Source: Schoenoplectus triqueter (lineage: Eukaryota > Streptophyta > Magnoliopsida > Poales > Cyperaceae). From it: a stretch of 29,954 nt of DNA. A program made the translations under genes and the position numbers. The number at the start of each line of letters is the position of its first letter. The first letter of the stretch is position 1. Shown one piece after another: positions 1 to 11,348 of this stretch. The DNA lies in assembly GCA_964058805.1 (NCBI GenBank), contig CAXKVV010001153.1:1-29954 (forward strand). Reading direction: 5' to 3'. Under the pieces are notes generated by a model. That model saw only the letters and a list, made by a program, of their open reading frames with translations. It was not told the origin of the DNA and did not search any database.

Positions 1-339
1 AAGTCGGATAAGAACTGCGTCAGCAAATGCCTAACACAAATTTCTAGAAAATTAGACGTAACAAAAACGCACAAACATATCAACTTGGAAATCCTCTTTT
101 ATTGTTTCTTTATTCTTTTTGTTTAGAAATGTAACAAAACGCATAAAATATTCAACTTCAAAAATAAGAAGTACTAAAAAAAAAAATCTAGCAACCTCCT
201 ACTTTTATCCAACTTAAATTGCCAAGAAATTTTGGACAGTGCGTCCAGAAGGATCCCATTTCCCAGTTCCGACTGCTTTTCGATTGTATCGATTTGAGGA
301 TAAAATTGGTAGGTTATTGTAGTGTCAGGTTTTTGTAAA

Positions 340-545
340 GAGAAGGGATCCTTGATAATGTTTTTTTTTTTGTTGAGAAAAAGATGGAGATCAAATCTTC
401 AAATTTTCCTTGATAATTTTAACAATGGTTATTCAAATAAATATTATAAAAATCTTAAAAATAAAAAATAATTTATAGATATGTTCTTCTACTTATAGTT
501 TGATAGTGATTCAAATTTTATTATTAATTTCCTTATCAAATAAAA
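340..545. mobile_element. Partial copy of the GGGAT-type MULE-like MITE family
   Basis: The stretch starts GAGAAGGGATCCTTGATAAT and continues with the arm motifs seen in the complete copies at 22 kb: a 'taacaatgg' block, 'aaataaatat', 'aaaaatcttaaaaat', then 'atgttcttctact'. Only one arm is recognisable and no target-site duplication was found, so this is a decayed or deleted copy. The assignment rests on similarity to the copies at 21967-22715. Confidence 0.55.
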
Positions 546-1431
546 TTTATATTTATTTAAAGCTCTATTGTTAACATTTGTCACTTTTCATAATATGTAG
601 CTAGATTTAAACAATTTTAATTAGTTATCACTTTTGATTTGGCAAAAAACATTTCTTATTATCAATTATTAAGTATTTCTTATTTTGATCATTTCATACT
701 TTATATTTAAGTATTAGATAATAAATTAACATCTGAGGGGTAATTTGTTACATATTGCATAGTTTAGAGGGGATGTAGGACTAAATTAAAATTTTGAAAC
801 CAACTAGTCACAAGTCCATGTTCGGTTAGCTATGAGACATTATTCCTGTTTTGAAATGCACTGAATCTTTTTATTTTCGTTGAGTGTATTAATTTGCTAA
901 AATGTCAGATACAGTAAGCTAAAATTGCGTTTAAAAAATTAAAATAAATAAAAAACGACTACGTTCAGTCCTTCTCTCATATATGGTATATTTGATAATA
1001 AGAAATTTACGCTTTATTTAGATTGAAATTGTTATATTTTTTAGTTAAGAAGACTAGAACTTAACTGTAATTGAGAATACGTTATAATGTCAATCGGCCA
1101 TATGTCCTGTCATATAATACATTGTAATATTTAATTAGAAAATAAGTTGACTACAAGTATAAAGGATATCAAATGCTTTCAAACAATAAAGCTGTATAAA
1201 TCTTATATATACTCAATAAGTTTAATATTTGAGAGAAGATTTTCGATATGTTCTTTTAAGAGAAAGCACAACAAATCATTGGCTTGGACTTATATAGTAA
1301 TTTCTATGCATACAACGAAGCTGAACTGTATTAAAATTTGAAGTTGAAACAATACGTATGGGGGACCTAGTAAATGCCACAATTTCAATACGTATGAGGG
1401 GACCAATATTGCTAAATGCCAAAAAAAAAAA

Positions 1432-1850
1432 TTGGGAGGGTTCATATATTTCTATTTTTTTTATTTCTTCATTTTTAAATTTTTAATAACTCAAATTTAA
1501 AATTGAGATATCAAAATAAAATCATTACATTTGATCTGTATTATATTTTTTATATAAAAATATTTATTTTCATTTTATATGATTCAATAAGTTAATAAAT
1601 CAACATCTAGAAATTAATATTCAAATAATATAAAATAATATTTAAATAACATAAAAAGTATTCATTTTCATTTCTTACAAGGTCTTGATGTAATATAAAA
1701 TAAAATTCAAATGATATAATTTTTAATCTATTCATAACATAGATCAAATCTAATAATTTTATTGTAATATTTTAATTTTAAATTTTAAGTTATTAAAATT
1801 TAAATAAATAAATATATAATGAAGATAAAAAAAATAGAGACCCTCCTCAT
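1432..1850. mobile_element. Fold-back MITE with long imperfect inverted arms
   Basis: The left arm begins GGGAGGGTTCATATATTTCT near 1434. The reverse complement of the right end (to about 1848) reads GAGGAGGGTCTCTATTTTTT. The arms stay similar for more than 100 bases, sharing the order 'ttaataact', 'aaatttaaaatt', 'atttgatct'. The interior is AT-rich and non-coding. I could not define a target-site duplication, so the superfamily is open and the ends are approximate. Confidence 0.6.
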
Positions 1851-3240
1851 TTTTTATATCAAGTAACACAACAATTTAATCAGCGACGCCTCTTGTATCC
1901 GGCTCTCAAGTCCAAACACTTTTTTACTACTCATTTTTTAATTTGTTTTGTTCCGATAAAAAGAGGTTAAAAATTATATTCCGATTTGTGCTGGGTTGTC
2001 TTATATAGATTCGATTCTGTTCTCATGGTCTTACATCTGGGACTTCTTAAAAACATATGATTGAGAAAGGTTCGATTGGATATTTTGATAGTATGATATT
2101 TATTCAATAATTTATTGAAACGACAAGGACCCCTTCCTACTTTCAAGAATCCTACTCGTGACTTTCCACACCTACGGGTTCTTCATCAAAAAAAAAAAAA
2201 AATTGCCGTGACTTTCGTGTTCTTCTTCTTCTTCTTTTCTTTTCTTTAAAAAAATAATAAAATGGCATCGGGCACCTACTTCATTGCTGAAATAAATGTT
2301 TTATAATCTACATATATACATTATATATAGATTATAGAGCTATGAATGAATATTCGTAATTCATAAATTCGATCTCAATTTCACAATTTGTATAAAATGA
2401 AACTGCACAAAGATCTAGCATGATACTTGTATTCAATAATTTATTAAATCTGCATATGATCTAAAAAGTATTCCCAATAATTTTATTCATGTGTTTTCTG
2501 CAAAGTCACGCAAGTTTGTAATTCAAGAATGATAAATATCAAAATATTGATATTTGTAACATGAATATAACGTTCAAAAATATTACTTACAATATTCAAT
2601 AATGGCGTGTGGTATGTAAAATTCAGCACATCATTGAACAATTCGGAGTGGTGTTGTAAAAAATAAAATAATAACAAAATTCACGAATAATTCACAAATA
2701 ATTCATTTTTTACCTATAGTCGGATGTTTCACGAATAATTCGTCAGTTTAATATACAGTGCGTTTTTTTGGTCAAAAAACGTTTTATTCGCGAATTATTC
2801 GACAAAAAAACACATTATATATTATTTTATATGAAACTTTATAGTTTTTAATATATTTTCAATATTTTATCAATATAATATATATTTTATTTGTATTATA
2901 TGAAACAAACTATTCCTAAATTATATCCGTATTATACCTGAACGTCGAATTTTTGACTTCACCGAACATTTCCCGAATGACGAACTTGTCACTATGATTC
3001 ACACTTGCATCACAGATACCTGCACGATCTTGTGTTCATTGAACCACAGAGAATCAGAGCTCTACTCACATGCATGTCTTTCGCTTTGACTCTTTCTCGC
3101 TCACCTCTTCACACTTCACACTATATTCAATTTAATGCTCTCCCTGCTCGCCTTCTCTCCCAAACTACAGACAGCAACATCTTTAATACATTTTTTATCT
3201 GTAATTGTACAAGCTCCAAATTGCAAGTTAACTTGTCGCT

Positions 3241-3261
3241 AATCAGTAATCAGTAATCAGT
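3241..3261 (+). repeat. Three tandem copies of the 7-mer AATCAGT
   Basis: Three perfect copies of AATCAGT lie 34 bases before the start codon of the phosphatase gene, most likely in its 5' UTR. No function is claimed. Confidence 0.9.
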
Positions 3262-3294
3262 ACCTCAGTCGGTGTATCTTGCTCCTATTTCGGC

Positions 3295-6200
3295 ATGGGG
3301 AAGGTTTCTTTGTGGATCTTTTGTGTGGTTTGTTGGAGTGTGATTAGCATTGGAAGTGTCCATGGTAGGAAGCGCGTACACAGGGTACACCAGCCTTTGT
3401 CCAGAATTTTAATTCAAAAGACCGTTCCTGCCCTCCACGATTCTGCCTATGTCAAGGCTTCTCCATTGGTGCTTGGTTTGAAGGTACCAATTTGACAGAT
3501 GATTTTACATAAATGATTAGTCAGATATCTCAGTACATGTACGGTAGAGAATTGGTTCTGATAATTTCATAATTTTTTTGTTTTGAATTTTAGGGACAAA
3601 CAAGTGATTGGGTGACAGTTGAATATTACCATCCTAATCCATCAGAGGGTGACTGGATCGGTGTATTCTCACCAGCAAATTTCAGGTATGTACCCAAAGA
3701 TATGAAAGTATTTGACACTTTCTTTTACATAAGCTTCCTCTTTTTCCATATAATTTCATGAATGCTCTTTACATAAGTGTAATTCTTGATTTTTTTCCAT
3801 GCTCTGTCAACCTGAGTTAAAGCCAGCTGCTTTCAGTAATGGGTTGATTTGCCTTTTTAATTCGTTTACTCAACATTAACAAAAATAGGAGAAGTGAAAT
3901 GCGATTATGTATTTTATTTAAATTTTTATTTCAGCTCTGAAATATGTGAGCTTGAGGTTGCAAGTCAATACCCCCCCTATCTCTGCACCGCTCCTATCAA
4001 GGTTCTTTACCAAATAACTAAGAATCGACATCTGGGCAGATTTTTTTGGCATTACAGTGTTAATATATATTTGAATTTCGTTTTAATTGCAGTACCAATT
4101 TGCGAGCTTCAAAAATAACAATTATCACAAAACTGGAAAGGGCTTGTTGAAGCTTCAAATAATCAACCAAAGGGCTGATTTCTCCTTCGCTCTCTTTTCA
4201 GGCAATTTTTCAGCTGTATGTACATACACTTACTTATATATGAACCTTATTTTTTTTAAATATAAGGGAAATTGCTGAATGTATATTTGAGATCTCCGAT
4301 CTCTATGATTTCGGATATGATTTAAGTTCTAGCCTACCCCAATTTATTTTTCCCCTTTTATCTGGGTTTTTGCTTGTTTCAGCCAAAGCTGATTGTGGTA
4401 TCAAATAAGGTGGAATTTGCATATCCGAAGGCTCCAGTCTATCCCCGATTATCCCAAGGCAAATCCTGGAATGAAGTATGTAATTCATGTTTTTGACATC
4501 TCAAAAATTGATCTAATGCCATTTTATGCAATTTTGTTGTGCTGATCATGATTTCATTCAACTGATGAGATAATCAGATGACAGTAACATGGACCAGTGG
4601 GTATGGCATTAATGAAGCAATGCCATTTGTCGAGTGGGGCATGCAGGGAGAAGACCAAACCCGCTCTCCTGCTGGGACTTTAACATTTACCAAAAATAGC
4701 TTGTGCGGTATGCTTTGGCATTTTCCAGAAATATGTTCCATCAATGTTTTTTTTTTGCTTTCCACTAAATAACGACACACTTAACAAAGCTTGAATTATA
4801 TTGCTGCATTTGAGCCACAATCTTTGGCATACAATATAATACAAGCGCCATATTTCAGGTTCACCAGCACGAACTGTTGGATGGCGTGATCCTGGTTTTA
4901 TCCACACGAGTTTCCTGAAGGAACTCTGGCCTAACTCTTTGTAGATTTCCTTGTTTTTCATCTTAATAATTTCTTTCATATTGTATACATCAATTGTGCA
5001 TTTTCTATGTGGTTGGTTATGTTTTAGAACATTACAGATATTCTTATCGGCTTGGTCATAAGTTATTAAATGGAACATATGTTTGGAGCAAACAGTACAA
5101 ATTCAAGGCCTCCCCTTATCCTGGTCAAGACTCATTACAGCGTGTTGTGATATTTGGTGATATGGGAAAGGTAAGAGTTTGTGTATGTTTGCCACTTTTT
5201 TAATACTTATGTAGAAAATGAGTTTTTGGAAGTGTAGACCTAGAATAATCATGCTGAATTTTAGCATTGCATCATCTATGGGTGGTTCTGTCGATTTTAT
5301 AGAAATAAAAAATTTAAATGACTTGGCATTTGAACATTCTAGGCAGAGGTAGATGGGTCAAATGAGTTCAATGACTTCCAGCCGGGATCTCTAAACACTA
5401 CCAGCCAACTTATAAGAGACATAGATAACATAGACATGGTTCTTCACATAGGTGATATATGTTATGCTGAAGGTTATCTGTCTCAGTGGGATCAATTCAC
5501 GGCTCAGATTGAACCCATTGCATCTACCATACCATACATGATAGGAAGGTCAGATCTGGATTTTATATTTTTTCTATTGATGGATATCTGTTATTTTTGT
5601 ATCAAATATGTAATTTGGTTCTATCACGTGTAGAAATTATTGAACCCATTACCAGGATTAATTTTATGCTAATGGATAATTACTTATCTTGTCTTTTATT
5701 TATAGTGGAAACCATGAAAGAGACTGGCCTAATTCGGGGTCCTTCTATAACAACATCGACTCAGGTGGAGAATGTGGTGTTTTGGCTCAGACCATGTTCT
5801 ATGTTCCGGCTGAGAATCGTGCAAAATTCTGGTATAGTAAGCAAATTTACTTACGAATGATAGTAGTGCATACTGGTCATATTAGGTGACACTCAGCATG
5901 CGGTCATTTTTCCATCTCATTTTCATTTATATATTCCTCCCATTTCGACCTTCTCAGCGCATAAAGTAGCTATTATTTGCTTCTGTACACTGTCCTGTTG
6001 ACAGCATCCATCCAAACCATTAACCCAAATAACTGGACCTAATACAAAAACAAGTATGGTACATAAACATTTGAACTCTTATATTGCACTAGGTACGCAA
6101 CCGACTATGGCATGTTTCGGTTTTGCATAGCAGACACCGAACAGGACTGGAGACCTGGTTCTGAGCAATACAAATTCATAGAGAAGTGCCTTTCATCGGT

Positions 6201-7346
6201 TGACCGAGAAAAACAACCTTGGTTGATATTTCTTGGGCACCGTGTCTTGGGGTATTCTTCATGTGACTGGTACCAGATGGAAGGCACCTCTGCTGAGCCA
6301 ATGGGGAGAGATGGCTTAGAAGAGCTGTGGCAAAAGTACAAAGTTGACCTTGCATTTTTCGGACATGTGCATAATTATGAAAGAACCTGTCCAGTTTACC
6401 AGGTAGATAGAATAGTGTTTGAGGCTTATTATGCATATGATTCTAGCTCAATTTCATTTTAACTGGATCGTACAGCATTTGAGGTTGACTGTTTTTCACT
6501 TTGTTAAAATAGCAAAATGTTCATAACCAATAGACTATAAAGTGAACTACTACTAAATTAATTATATGAATAAAGAGCAGTTTAAAGTTGTTATTTATGA
6601 GGTACCATACAAACCAAGCACTAATGCAGCAGATATACCTATTATTTTATTTTTTTTATTTTTTTCATACAAGTTGATACGAAGATGGGTCTAATTTGAG
6701 TGAAATGACATTGGTTTCAACAAAATTAAACTGGATTATGTTCTGTGACAGCTTATTTAAGTTGAGGCTTAATGCTGGAATTTAGGACTAGTTGGTTGAA
6801 TGATGGTGGCTCAAATGTTTAATTGAGAATAAATTAACCTCATCAATGGCTGATATATTTAATTCAGCCTGCATTGCAATTTTGGAAAACCAGAACGGTG
6901 AAATTGAAATTATCTATTCCTATGATCTGAAGAAAAACAAATCCTTTATTAGGCCAGTTAAACTATGGACTGGAGGTTACCCGAAGGCCTCTTGTTGTAA
7001 TATCAATATGTTTTTAATCAGTGTTTTCCACTTATAGAGTCAATGCTTGCAACAAGGATCAAACTTTTACTCGGGCACATTCACAGCAACCACACATGTA
7101 GTGGCGGGTGGCGCTGGCGCATTTCTCACACAGTTCATCGAGGATGACCCGGTACAATGGAGCGTGTATCGAGACTTTGATTTTGGGTTTGTCAAGCTGA
7201 CAGCCTTCAACCACAGCACGCTCCTATTTGAGTACAAGAAGAGCAGTGATGGGAATGTCTACGACCATTTCACAATTTCACGTGATTATAGGGACGTGTT
7301 GGCTTGCGCAGTTGACAGCTGCCCAAGAACCACACTTGCTACCTGA
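3295..7346 (+). CDS. PAP27: Purple acid phosphatase, PAP1/24/27 clade (diphosphonucleotide phosphatase-like), 12 exons
   Basis: Exons modelled by GT-AG junctions and frame: 3295-3483, 3594-3685, 3935-4001, 4093-4215, 4383-4475, 4578-4707, 4859-4940, 5038-5170, 5343-5548, 5706-5831, 6093-6402, 7038-7346; 619 residues, close to the roughly 610 usual for this clade. Residues 1-24 look like a signal peptide, implying secretion or the vacuole. A Fn3-like N-terminal part (GDWIGVFSP, about 83-91) and a PAP N domain (MTVTWTSGY, 189-197) precede the metallophosphoesterase fold. Metal-ligand motifs are all present: GDMGK (299-303), GDICY (340-344), GNHE (373-376), LGHR (H463) and GHVH (504-507). The histidine pair that precedes MEG in classic plant PAPs is replaced (DWYQMEG, 472-478). 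Family members in this clade are often annotated 'probable inactive', yet a lupin relative hydrolyses diphosphonucleotides. The N-terminal start is supported by the signal peptide. PAP27 versus PAP1 or PAP24 is a judgement from memory of the C-terminus. Confidence 0.93.
4285..4350 (+). mobile_element. RTE-type retroposon 3' tail fragment inside phosphatase intron 4
   Basis: Within intron 4 (4216-4382), the block starting TTTGAGATCTCCGATCTCTA and running to 'ccccaatttattt' matches the 3' region of the element at 18003-18099 and, on the minus strand, of the LINE at 11.1 kb. It ends before the GGGATTAAAG-TTG tail is clear; the sequence after it is diverged and runs straight into the polypyrimidine tract of the splice acceptor. 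No target-site duplication was found. Confidence 0.6.
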
Positions 7347-7425
7347 TCATAAGGGCAACCAATGGAGGCAGGTTCGATCTGAAGCTGTTGGCTTTGATTG
7401 TAATTGAACAGAATATGCATTTGAT

Positions 7426-7509
7426 ATCATGTAGTTTTTTGCTTTCATTTTTTTGAGAAATCATGTAGTTTTTTGCTTTCATTTTTTTGAGAAATCATGT
7501 AGTTCTTTG
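7426..7509 (+). repeat. 34-bp tandem repeat in the phosphatase 3' UTR
   Basis: Two perfect 34-bp units (7426-7459, 7460-7493), each starting ATCATGTAGTTTTTTGCTTT, are followed by a partial third unit (7494-7509). They lie 80 bases after the stop codon, so they are probably in the 3' UTR. Confidence 0.9.
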
Positions 7510-7553
7510 ATCTGTACTAATTCATTTTCAAGGAAGTAATAATGGAATGTTTT

Positions 7554-7559
7554 AATAAA
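7554..7559 (+). promoter_or_regulatory. Candidate polyadenylation signal AATAAA for the phosphatase gene
   Basis: A canonical AATAAA lies about 210 bases after the stop codon, in an AT-rich context and before the Helitron pair. Plant signals are loose, so this is a candidate only. Confidence 0.4.
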
Positions 7560-7668
7560 TATCACGGTGGATGATGATATAGATGGTAGATGGATACGAG
7601 GAGTGAACTAAGATCTATGAAGCAGGATATACAAGATTTATATTGGAATGGCAGAGAGATGAAAAATA

Positions 7669-8143
7669 TCTATATCTATACTATTATATAAAGCATCTAA
7701 GAATTGGAGTGTCTATTTTTTGTCATGATAAATTTTTATTATACCCATTTTATCCCTCAATTAAACGGATAATATTTATTGTTGGTTGATCGAACGTATG
7801 TGATTGCGTCCATTGATTCTCTCTTTCTCTCCATTTCTTTCCCTCATAAACAATTATTTCCATAATTTTTATTTTTTTATTTAGCAACCTTGTGCATATT
7901 TGGTAAGAAATTAATGGTGATAATATATGTTAGAATAATTTACTTTTCTTGCCATAAAAATCATGAATCATTAACTCATATTGTGCAAAAATCTCATCCA
8001 AGATTAAATATAGTCTTTATTATATATTTTCTCTAATTTGATGAATTTATAATTTAATTCTAGATAAATGTGATTTTTTTTATCTTATAATATTTTAATA
8101 TTTAAATAAAAAATTCTGCTGCAACGCGCGGGTATATAGCTAG
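7669..8143 (+). mobile_element. Non-autonomous Helitron, copy 1 of a head-to-tail pair
   Basis: The element starts TCTATATCTATACTATTATA, preceded by A, and ends CGCGCGGGTATATAGCTAG followed by T. These are Helitron hallmarks: a 5' TC, a 3' CTAG, a GC-rich block just inside the 3' end, and insertion between A and T without target-site duplication. The 475-bp interior is non-coding, so transposition would need proteins in trans. It directly abuts a second copy. Confidence 0.75.
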
Positions 8144-8600
8144 TTATTATATAAAGCATCTAAGAATTGGAGGGTCCATTTTTTGTCATTGTAAATTTTT
8201 ATTATACCTATTTTATCTCTCAATTAGACGGATAATATTTATTATTGGTTGATCGAACGTATGTGATCGCGATCCTCTCTTTCTCTCCATTTCTTTCCCT
8301 TATATACTATTATTTCCATAATTTTTATTTTTTATTTAGCAACTTTGTGCATATTTGATAAGGAATTAATGGTGATAATATATGTTAGAATAATTTACTT
8401 TTCTTTCCATAAAAATCATGAATCATTAACTCATATTGTGCAAAAATCTCATCCAAAATTAAATATAGCCTTTATTATATGTTTTCTCTATAATTTGGTG
8501 AATTTATAATTTAATATTAGATAAATGTGAATTTTTTTATCTTATAATATTTTAATGTTTAAATAAAAAATTCTGCTGCAACGCGCGGGTATATAGCTAG
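8144..8600 (+). mobile_element. Non-autonomous Helitron, copy 2, lacking the extreme 5' end
   Basis: This repeats copy 1 along its length, with scattered substitutions and small indels, from TATTATATAAAGCATCTAAG to the identical terminus GCGGGTATATAGCTAG, followed by T at 8601. About the first 12 bases of copy 1, including the 5' TC, are absent; the copy begins right at the CTAG-T end of copy 1. The interior is non-coding. Confidence 0.72.
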
Positions 8601-10006
8601 TTTGTTTATAATGTACTATTAATGTTTTTTTTTCTTGCCTTTTTGAAGATTGTTACATCATACAGAAGTTCATTTAGATTTAGGTCCAGTGCAGAACGCC
8701 CAAAAGGAAACAAAATTAAATTGTATTTATTTTCGAGACAAATTTACCCCTACAGGTTGATTTTCTCGTTGGCTTTTCTCAGGGGAGTGTGTTATCAGAA
8801 ACTGTATCACTTTTCTTTTTTGCTTAGTAGAAAATAAAGCAGCCAACACTGATCTCAATTCAAGGTTTTGCTCTCTTCGAAGATCGACGCAAAATGGTAC
8901 ACCCACTTGTAAAATAGCAATCGTTAAATCCATAATTGATCTATTTGAATTTCATTAATTTGGTTCTATTGGCGGAGCCCCAGAGCACCGTAGTTGCAAC
9001 ATTTTAATTCTTATGTTCAATGTATGTATTCATATCAGGGAATGAGGCCGACAAAGTATATAGGCCTGTGACTTCCTTGAGCCTAGGAGCATTTTGCATT
9101 TTCTTCGGACAAATTTGATGCCCTTGAAAGAGATATGATCAATGCGAACAATCCAAAATTGGATATTGAGATTTGGATAGAGATACTGTACTTGACGATG
9201 GAATAATAGTTTGGTTCTTGTCAGGTTCTGGTTGGCATACACGATAATATAAAGGAAAATATTTTTGGTTTAATGGCAATATCTGCTGGCAGATACAATG
9301 TAATAATTTTATATTCAGAGAGAGATTAGGTTTTTAAGTTTTTTAGTTACGTCATATCATTCATATCTTTTTTACCGTTGATTTTTTTTTTTAATTAAAT
9401 GACTTATATTATTTTTTCTTTCTTCATTTAAAAAGAATATGATATCTTAATGTATAATTTAAATATTAAAATAATATATTTTTGTATTTTTTAATGAATT
9501 ATTACATAGTTAATTATAATATTTGTTATTAAACATATTTTTAATATTTTTAACATAAAAGTTGTTTTACAGAATTTTTTAATTTTAAACATCTAATTAT
9601 TTATATATATATATATATATTTTTTTGGGGGAGGGGGGTACGGAACCAAGAATATGATATAGAAAATAGCGAGTTCTGTATCGTAACTGTTTTTATTATA
9701 GACAAGGTTAGACCATCAATTATTGGCATCTCCTTGATATCACATTTATGCACAAAGTGCGTAGATTTCACAATACCACATGAGGAATTTTGGCACTCAA
9801 TTTTCAAATAAATATAAAGAAAATTTTGAAGTAGATTTTTTTTTTAATTTATAGATTAATAATATTTTACATAGAGCGATGCTTTTATGAGTAAAACTTA
9901 AGCAATTATCAAATTCGAGTGAATCATAATCCTTGATATCAAGATCTCTACATCTTCGATAAATTTTCATTTTTTTTATTCATAGTAGAATTAGCCTTTT
10001 ATATTT

Positions 10007-10140
10007 GAGTGGGGATCCATTAACAATGGGTCATTTTGATAACTTTAACAATGAACCTCTAAATAAATATAAAAAAAATCTTAAAAATGATATTTTTTTT
10101 ATAAATATGTTATTTTACCTTTAGATTGATGTGCTCCCAC
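10007..10140. mobile_element. Partial arm of the GGGAT-type MULE-like MITE family
   Basis: It begins GAGTGGGGATCCATTAACAA and continues with 'gggtcattttgataac', 'aatgaacctctaaataaata', 'aaaatcttaaaaatga' and 'ttagattgatg', in the same order as the left arm of the intact copy at 22128. The opposite arm is missing and no target-site duplication is visible. Confidence 0.6.
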
Positions 10141-10669
10141 CAACAGAATATTGTTTATTTTCTTTCAGAATGTTAGCAAAATCTTGTTGTGCGGTCCATT
10201 AGTCCATTGTACATTTGTACTGTATACGAAAAGGATGGTTATCGGGCCCGTTTCTCTTAGTCTTTTCTTAATTAATGCATTATTAAATTAGTATCTCTGA
10301 TTGTTTGTACTCATGTTTATACGTATCAACATCAAACATACCTATCAACAGGGACGAAGTCGCCTGTTATTCTAATCAGAAAATAGTCTTTTTATTCTAA
10401 TTTGGGTAGTTAGATTAAAACGAACGGTCATATTTGTTTCAAAATGATCCTCTAGAGTTCAAATTGTATCGATCTGATTCGTTAGTTTTAAGCTACCGAT
10501 ATGAATCAAAATAACAAGATTCTATTTTTTAAATTAGAATAAAAGCAAATGACTCAGATGATCCAAGCCAACAAAGACATTCTTGATTTCTTTATTTATG
10601 TTTTTCATTCAAAAAAAGAACAGTTTGTGTTTATCGTCTTGATAGGATTATTTTAATAAAGTTTAAATG

Positions 10670-10917
10670 TCATTTTTAATATATAAAGATAATTAAATTT
10701 TTAAACTTTTTAAGTATATCACATCATCACTTTTCTTCATTATTGATTTTATTTAAATCTTTTTACCTTTTTGAATCCAAAAAATAGTTTCTCTTATCAT
10801 TTAAAATAATATGTATAATGTACTTAAAGTGAAACTTAACTATTAAAATAATTTAACTTTTTATAGATTATTATGTATTTAATTAGGAACGTTTAAATTG
10901 CCGGGAACTAATTCTAG
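10670..10917 (+). mobile_element. Possible short Helitron-like element
   Basis: The stretch begins TCATTTTTAATATATAAAGA and ends ATTGCCGGGAACTAATTCTAG. This gives a 5' TC, an early TATAAAG-like motif and a 3' CTAG with a small GC block inside it. The following base is T and the preceding base is also T, so the expected A-T insertion site is only half met. A related, more decayed sequence lies at about 9320-9510. Confidence 0.35.
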
Positions 10918-11096
10918 TAATAATTTATGTATCCAGTAAACAAATACTTTCACCGGCCTACATAAGATGAAAACATGAGTCTAATCTTAACAAGAATTTT
11001 CAAATCAAGAAAAAGTTAGAAACTAAAAGAATATGGAAAAGTTATATTTTTTATAGATTGATTTTATTATTATTTTTCATGTAATTTAAATATTAA

Positions 11097-11129
11097 CAAC
11101 AACAACAACAACAACAACAACAAAGTTTT
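11097..11129 (-). repeat. (ACA)n tract, the TTG-type tail of the minus-strand LINE
   Basis: About nine ACA units on the plus strand read as (TTG)n on the minus strand. They directly follow the minus-strand sequence TTTGGGATTAAAAACTTTG, which is the 3' end of the RTE-type LINE. Plant RTE elements usually end in such a short tandem repeat, so this is read as the retroposon tail rather than an independent microsatellite. Confidence 0.75.
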
Positions 11130-11317
11130 TAATCCCAAATAAATTGAGTTAGGTTTGAAATGAAATCCAATCCGAAAGTATAGAGATCATAAATCTCAAA
11201 TGAAAGAAAAAAAATAATGAAAATGATGATGATGATGATAAAAATAATAATGATGATGATATTACTAATAGCAATACAAATATCTATACAAATACTAATA
11301 TTAATACTATAGTCATC

Positions 11318-11348
<31 letters not shown>

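Larger units (their letters stand above)
1..3294. other. Gene-free AT-rich region upstream of the phosphatase gene
   Basis: I see no coding exon here; the open frames are short and of low complexity. It holds a partial MITE arm (about 340-545), a fold-back element (about 1432-1850), a CTT-rich tract near 2220-2245, a short hairpin at about 2303-2336 and a run of GAATAATTC-type motifs at 2683-2800. The last 200-300 bases presumably carry the promoter and 5' UTR of the phosphatase gene, but I could not assign a convincing TATA box. Confidence 0.6.

Noticed and set aside
2683..2800. Cluster of GAATAATTC-type motifs as a possible regulatory array
   Set aside because: Spacing is irregular and the region is AT-rich; it is more likely a decayed fold-back remnant, and I could not define its ends.
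6846..7037. 63-codon plus-strand frame just before the last phosphatase exon
   Set aside because: It lies wholly in the intron 6403-7037 and does not resemble any part of the PAP family; the last exon starts in phase at 7038.
9030..9242. Possible gene fragment or retroelement piece at about 8.6-9.25 kb
   Set aside because: The composition is more balanced than the surroundings, but no motif, LTR, tail or long frame supports an assignment.
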